From Acephala macrosclerotiorum (taxonomy: Eukaryota; Ascomycota; Leotiomycetes; Helotiales; Mollisiaceae): a stretch of 13,754 nucleotides of DNA. The stretch covers positions 1-13,754 of the forward strand of contig MU119900.1 in NCBI GenBank assembly GCA_014904845.1, given 5' to 3'. Every line of letters starts with the position of its first letter. Position 1 is the stretch's first letter. A model generated the notes under the pieces. That model saw only the letters and a list, made by a program, of their open reading frames with translations, did not search any database and had not been told where the DNA came from. Below, in pieces: positions 9,729 to 13,754 of this stretch. The position numbers and the translations under genes were made by a program.

Positions 9729-10820
9729 ATGGAGAATCAGATTTACTTCTCCTCATGGCGATCTACACCAAATAGCGAATAGAGAACCCCTGCGCGCTCT
9801 ATAGTCCGATCATTATAGCGAAGTAAAAATTCGATTCTCGAGATCATCGAAAAAACCAGCCTACTTAGAACTACTATTCGACGATGGATTCATACTGAAT
9901 CAAGCCGCAGATCGAGAAAGGGAAAGGCTACTAAGTCTAGATTATTGTCTATTCGTCATATTCGTCGAATTATTCCCTATATTGCCAAAAATTGGTCTAC
10001 TCGACGTCTGACTTTTGAGCAAGTAAAAGCTCATTTAAATATCCCTGCATTCGCTCGAATCATTCGACGAGAACTCCATAAAGCAGACTATCGCCGATGC
10101 ATAGTCTGTTCTCGACCTTTTATCTCTCGAGTACAAGCAAAAAAGAGGCTCGCTTTTGCTTTGAAATATCGCTAGTAGAGGACATCTGATTAGACAGTCT
10201 CTCGGCCGGAGAAAAAGGACTAGAGGAAAGTTATATAGTCTGATGAGTCCATATTTGAACTGAGAAAGAATAGAAAGATTTGAATTACTCGACGAGTCGA
10301 TGAAAAACAGTATTCAGATTGCATTAAGTCGGTTTATCGATCAAAGAGAGTCTCACTTATGATATAGAGTGCAATCGGCTGAGATTGGAAATCACTACTT
10401 ATATTTCTAGAAAAAGAAGAGAGTTCTAAAGGGATCAACTCTAAGGCATACTTTCATCAGGTGCTCGAGCTAGTTGTATTCCTTTTATTTGATCGTCTTA
10501 GACTCGAATATATCTTCATAGAAAACGGGACAAAAGTGCATTTAAAGCATGCTCGACTAGCTAGACTTCAATATGGGGTTCGAGACTTTAATTGGCCGCT
10601 TTTTTCACCGGATTTGAATCCAATAAAGAAGGTTTGAAGATGGATAAAAAAAGAGCTGAAGAAATTGCCATTTGTCCCGACTTCTCTAGAAGAGTTGCAA
10701 AAAGAAATCTAGCGACTTTAGGACCAAGTCGATCCACGTGATTATCGACGATATACTGAGCGATTGACTTGTAAATTAGAATATGTAATTGAAGTAAGAG
10801 GGCTAGCTACTATTCGTTAA
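9729..10820 (+). pseudogene. Tc1-like transposase pseudogene (RIP-type stops, catalytic residues lost)
   Basis: A DDE transposase that would cut and rejoin the element's ends in the nucleus. From the first in-frame ATG at 9729 to TAA at 10820 there are 363 codons, the usual family length, with no frameshift. Order: an N-terminal helix-turn-helix near residues 34-54 (IIEKTSLLRTTIRRW), a second DNA-binding helix region near 75-124, a Tc1-type linker (CSRPFIS...KKRLAFALKYR) near 125-148, then the catalytic domain. The first catalytic Asp is in SDES (D172). The second sits in IENGTKVH, where Asp has become Asn (N266, AAC). The third, the Glu after SPDLNPI, has become Lys (K300, AAG). Internal stops lie at 9780, 9816, 10173, 10176, 10191, 10221, 10236, 10281, 10365, 10380, 10635, 10710 and 10719: ten TAG, three TGA. 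Most fall where the family has Trp (TGG), for example before SDES and after KKV; 9780 and 9816 may be former CAG. The gene is dead. The superfamily call is very secure; the exact family is not assigned. Confidence 0.93.
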
Positions 10821-10903
10821 CTTTAGATTTCAATTTCATGGAATTCTATTAATATTTGGTTGAATAGTAATTTTTTAAATAGTGAGGTCTGACTTTTGAA
10901 AAA

Positions 10904-10940
10904 CTCGCTTAAAGTGGCCGGGAGCAATAGTCGCAACTCT
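10904..10940 (-). repeat. Right terminal inverted repeat of the Tc1-like element
   Basis: This is the inverted partner of the left terminus, ending gagcaatagtcgcaactct just before TA. Of its three differences from the left end, the changes at offsets 10 and 12 look like mutations in this copy and the one at offset 24 like a mutation in the left copy, judging by which base is the C or G form. So transitions have hit both ends of the same insertion. Confidence 0.95.
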
Positions 10941-10942
10941 TA
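10941..10942. other. TA target-site duplication, right
   Basis: The right-hand copy of the TA target duplication, directly after the right terminal repeat. AT-rich sequence resumes at once from 10944. Confidence 0.85.
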
Positions 10943-13440
10943 CAAAATATTTTTTATTATTCGCGATTATATTAATTTTTAATTTATTTATAAAATAAAA
11001 TTAAACGAATAATAATTATAAATTTTTTAATTAATTTTTTTGTAAATAAAACGAATATATTGAAATAAATTTATTTTATAATATAAATTAATAATTAATA
11101 ATCGAATTTATTATTATTTTTAAAAAAATTAATAATATTTTTTTATTTGTAATTTTATTTTTTGTAATATTTTATTATTATTTATAAAATCTATGTTTTT
11201 AATATTTGTATTTTTATTTTTCGATTTTTAAAAATAATAATACGAATTTTTCAAATTTTTTTTAAATTTTTTTTTATTATTTCGAAATAATAATTTTTTT
11301 TTTTAATTATTTGATTATTATATTTTAATATTAATCGCTTTTTTTTACGTTTAACGTTTTTATAATTTTTATTGAAATTTAAAATATTTTTATTTCGTGA
11401 ATTAAAAATACGTTTATTAATATATTTATTTTTGATAATAAATATATACGATATATATTTTATAAATAAAAATTGTTTGAATTAATACGATCGTTTAATA
11501 AAGAAAAAATTAATACAATTATAAAAATCGATAAATATAATTTGAAATTACGCGATAAAAATATCGTTATTTTATTGATTAAAATTTTATTCGAAAAAAC
11601 GAATTAATTTCGTATATATAATATTATTTATTATTCGAAATTTAAAATTAATTTTATATTTTATTTAAATTGTATTCGAACGAGTATTAAAATAGAATTT
11701 GATAATAATAATATAATTTTAAAAAATAAAAATAAAAAAACTTATTATTTTTATTATTATAATTATTTAAAAAAAAATTATTTTAATATTAATAAATTAA
11801 TTTTTTAATAGTAAATTACTCGAATTAATTACAATAATAAAATTTACGATTTGAATTAATAATAAATAATATATATAATATATTTTGAATAAACGTTTAA
11901 AGAATTTAAATCAATTTAATAAAAATTTTAATATCGAATTTTAATTGTATTTATAATAAAAAATATATATATTATTCAATAAAAAAAATGCGAATATTTT
12001 TAAAAAAAAAAAAAAATTTAATTAAATTAAAAAATATAATACAAAATATAGATTTAAAATAATTTTTTATATTGTATATTTATAAAACGTATTTAGAAAA
12101 ACGAATAAAAAAGTTTTTTTTATAAAAATTATATTAATTTAAAAAAATATTTTAATAAATTAATTTATATAAATATAATCGATTTTTTTAAAATAGTAAA
12201 AAACAAATTTAAATATTTTATTTATTTTTATTATAATAAAACTAAAAAAATCGAAATATATATTATAAAAAATAAATTTAATATATTTAATAAATTCAAA
12301 TTTTTTTAAGTTTTTCGTAATAATCGAATTATACGTTTTTAAATAAATAATAAAAAAAAATATATTTTAAAAGTTTTTTAATTTTATTTCGTTATTATAA
12401 ATATTTATTTCGAAGTAATCGTTTTATATAATTTATAAATAAATTATACGATAAAACGTATTGAAATTATACTATAAATAATCGTCGAAATAATAATTAA
12501 AAATTTTAATATTTAATTCGAATAATAATTTGAATTATTTCAAAATATAATTTATTTTTATATACGACGATTTTATAGTGTAATTAATATAATTTTTTTC
12601 GAAGTAATAAATCTCTACAAATTTTTTATTAATTATTTACGTATTATCGATTTTCGAGTATAATTTTATAATAATAAATCAAATTAAATAAAATCTCAAG
12701 AAAATTAAATCGTAAAAAATAAATTTATTAAATACTAAAAAAATTATATTTATTGAATATTTACAAACGATAATTGTATTTGTCGAATATATATTATTTA
12801 TATTATAAAAAAAAAAAAATTTTATAAAATTAAAAAAATTTGAATTTATTTTTTAAATTTATTTTAATATAATTTTATATTTTTTAAAATCGTTATTTAT
12901 TATTAGTATAAAACGTTTTATTTTTATTATTTTTAATATATTAAAAAAATATTTATAAATTTAAATTGTTTTAAATAATAATAACGATTTAATTATAATA
13001 TTAAATATTATTCGATTAAAAATATATAAATTTCGATTTATATAAAAACAAAAACAATTTATTATTAAATTATTATAAAAAAAAATTTCAATTTTAAATA
13101 CGTTAATTATTTTTAAATATTTTAATTTAAAATTTCGTATAAAAATTCAAATATTTATAAAATTTTAAAATTTATTATTATAGAAAACTAAAAAATTTTT
13201 TGAATAATAAATAATATTTTATAAGTATATTCAAAATTCAAAATCGAAAATTTTAATATTTTAAATTTACTATTTTTTATAGTATTATTAATAAAATAAA
13301 ATATAAAATTAAAAATTAAAAACAATATTAAATTTAATAAATTTTTTGATTTTATAATTAAAGTTTTTTTTTTTAAAGTAAATTTTTTTAAATTATTCGA
13401 GTTTCAATATTACAAAAAAATTATAATAAATTTAAACGTT
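10943..13440. other. AT-rich, gene-free stretch right of the Tc1-like insertion
   Basis: Strongly AT-rich sequence resumes directly after the right TA. No gene, RNA or long repeat was found by eye, apart from the short inverted repeat at 12465-12585. Short palindromes such as tatatttatt...aataaatata near 11420-11450 are of the kind expected by chance here. Residual C and G are mostly in CpG. Confidence 0.55.
12465..12585. repeat. Short terminal-inverted-repeat-like pair, possible decayed MITE or hairpin
   Basis: The left arm 12465-12487 (aattatactat...atcgtcg) matches the reverse complement of the right arm 12565-12585 (aattacactat...atcgtcg) with one C/T difference and a 2-base indel. The spacer is 77 bases. 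Because both arms share two CpGs and an ACTATAAA-like core, this is less likely to be chance than the many pure A/T palindromes nearby. No target duplication is clear. It may be a small non-autonomous element or simply a hairpin. Confidence 0.45.
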
Positions 13441-13728
13441 AATAAGTATTAAACGATTATTTTACATAGAAAAGAAAAATGTAAATTTAAGAGAAATTTA
13501 TTGTTTTGTCGAATTTTTTCGAAAGAAGAATTTTTTATATATATACGTTTAAATAAATTAATTGATTTTGTACGTAATTTATCGTATGATTATTTTCGAT
13601 ATTTTTATTTAAAATTAATTATAAAATATAAAAATAAAAAAGTTTTTATTGAATTTGTTTTTGATTTTTGTAAAGAATATCGTAAATTAAAAAAAAAGTA
13701 TAAAGTATTTTTAAAGTTCAGATTTTCG
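13441..13728. other. AT-rich, gene-free stretch with strong G-over-C bias on the + strand
   Basis: The bias is the reverse of 6331-7900. In 13441-13730 I count 32 G and 11 C; with the nine CpGs removed, 23 G remain against 2 C. The + strand therefore looks cleared of nearly all non-CpG C. All three + frames contain frequent stops, and nothing in them is recognisable as a protein. Confidence 0.55.
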
Positions 13729-13754
13729 TTTTTTTTTTTTTTTTTTTTTTTTTT
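13729..13754. repeat. Poly(T) run reaching the window end
   Basis: 26 uninterrupted T residues run to the last base. On the - strand this is a poly(A) tract. It could be the tail of a non-LTR retroelement or processed transcript inserted in - orientation, a mononucleotide microsatellite, or an assembly edge. The sequence beyond the window would decide. Confidence 0.7.

Larger units (their letters stand above)
9606..10940 (+). mobile_element. Complete, inactivated Tc1/mariner-family DNA transposon (1335 bp)
   Basis: A cut-and-paste DNA transposon with both ends present. It has 37 bp terminal inverted repeats that match at 34 positions, is bordered on both sides by a TA dinucleotide (the target duplicated by this superfamily), and carries one transposase reading frame filling most of its length. 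Size and layout are normal for Tc1-like elements. Its base composition is much less AT-rich than the sequence on either side, and the change is abrupt at both TA sites, so it landed in DNA that was already AT-rich or has been mutated far less since. The transposase has 13 in-frame stops and altered catalytic residues, so it cannot move itself; its intact ends could in principle be used by a related active transposase. The fungal origin is inferred from the protein's resemblance to fungal Tc1-like transposases recalled from general knowledge, not from a search. Confidence 0.95.

Noticed and set aside
9945..10175. Stand-alone 76-residue gene
   Set aside because: It is only the longest uninterrupted part of the transposase pseudogene; the frame starts at the upstream ATG 9729 and continues past the stop at 10173.
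9729..10820. Intact transposase using an alternative code with TAG/TGA read as Trp
   Set aside because: The second catalytic Asp and the catalytic Glu are also replaced, both by G-to-A changes, and the terminal repeats carry transition differences too. RIP-type inactivation explains all of this without recoding.
1..13754. Mitochondrial, plasmid or apicomplexan AT-rich DNA
   Set aside because: The CpG-restricted residual C/G, transition-only divergence of repeats and RIP-type transposase fit a fungal nuclear AT-rich block; no mitochondrial genes, rRNA or tRNA are seen.
1..13754. Centromere or replication origin
   Set aside because: AT-richness alone is compatible with both, but no defining motif or satellite array is present.

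Overview
The window has two parts of very different character. About 12.4 kb is extremely A+T-rich DNA (near 10% G+C where I counted) with no credible gene. Set into it at 9606-10940 is one 1.3 kb island of ordinary composition: a complete but dead Tc1/mariner transposon. The likely source is an AT-rich block (subtelomere, pericentromere or transposon graveyard) of a filamentous ascomycete whose genome undergoes repeat-induced point mutation (RIP) or a close equivalent. The grounds are the fungal-type Tc1 transposase, its inactivation by C-to-T/G-to-A transitions (all 13 internal stops are TAG or TGA, none TAA, with no frameshift), and repeat copies that differ mostly by the same transitions. 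The organism is an inference; no host gene is present to confirm it.

Layout: 12-862 and 3597-4448 are two diverged direct copies of an ~850 bp repeat. 2058-2625 and 4460-4998 are two inverted copies of a second repeat of ~550 bp, the second starting just after the downstream copy of the first. 863-2057, 2626-3596 and 4999-6330 are featureless apart from small palindromes and a two-unit tandem repeat. 6331-7900 keeps many non-CpG C residues but few G on the + strand; 13441-13730 shows the opposite bias. 8011-8212 and 12465-12585 contain small inverted-repeat structures. The window ends in 26 T residues.

The most striking property is that in the heavily degraded parts nearly every remaining C and G lies in a CpG. 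For example, 2161-2400 holds 11 CpG and only two other C/G bases. The mutational process seems to have consumed CpA, CpT and CpC while sparing CpG, which is not the textbook order of preference for Neurospora RIP.

No functional gene or working system was found. The window reads as a layered record: old repeats degraded almost to saturation, then a younger Tc1 insertion, itself lightly mutated by the same kind of process.
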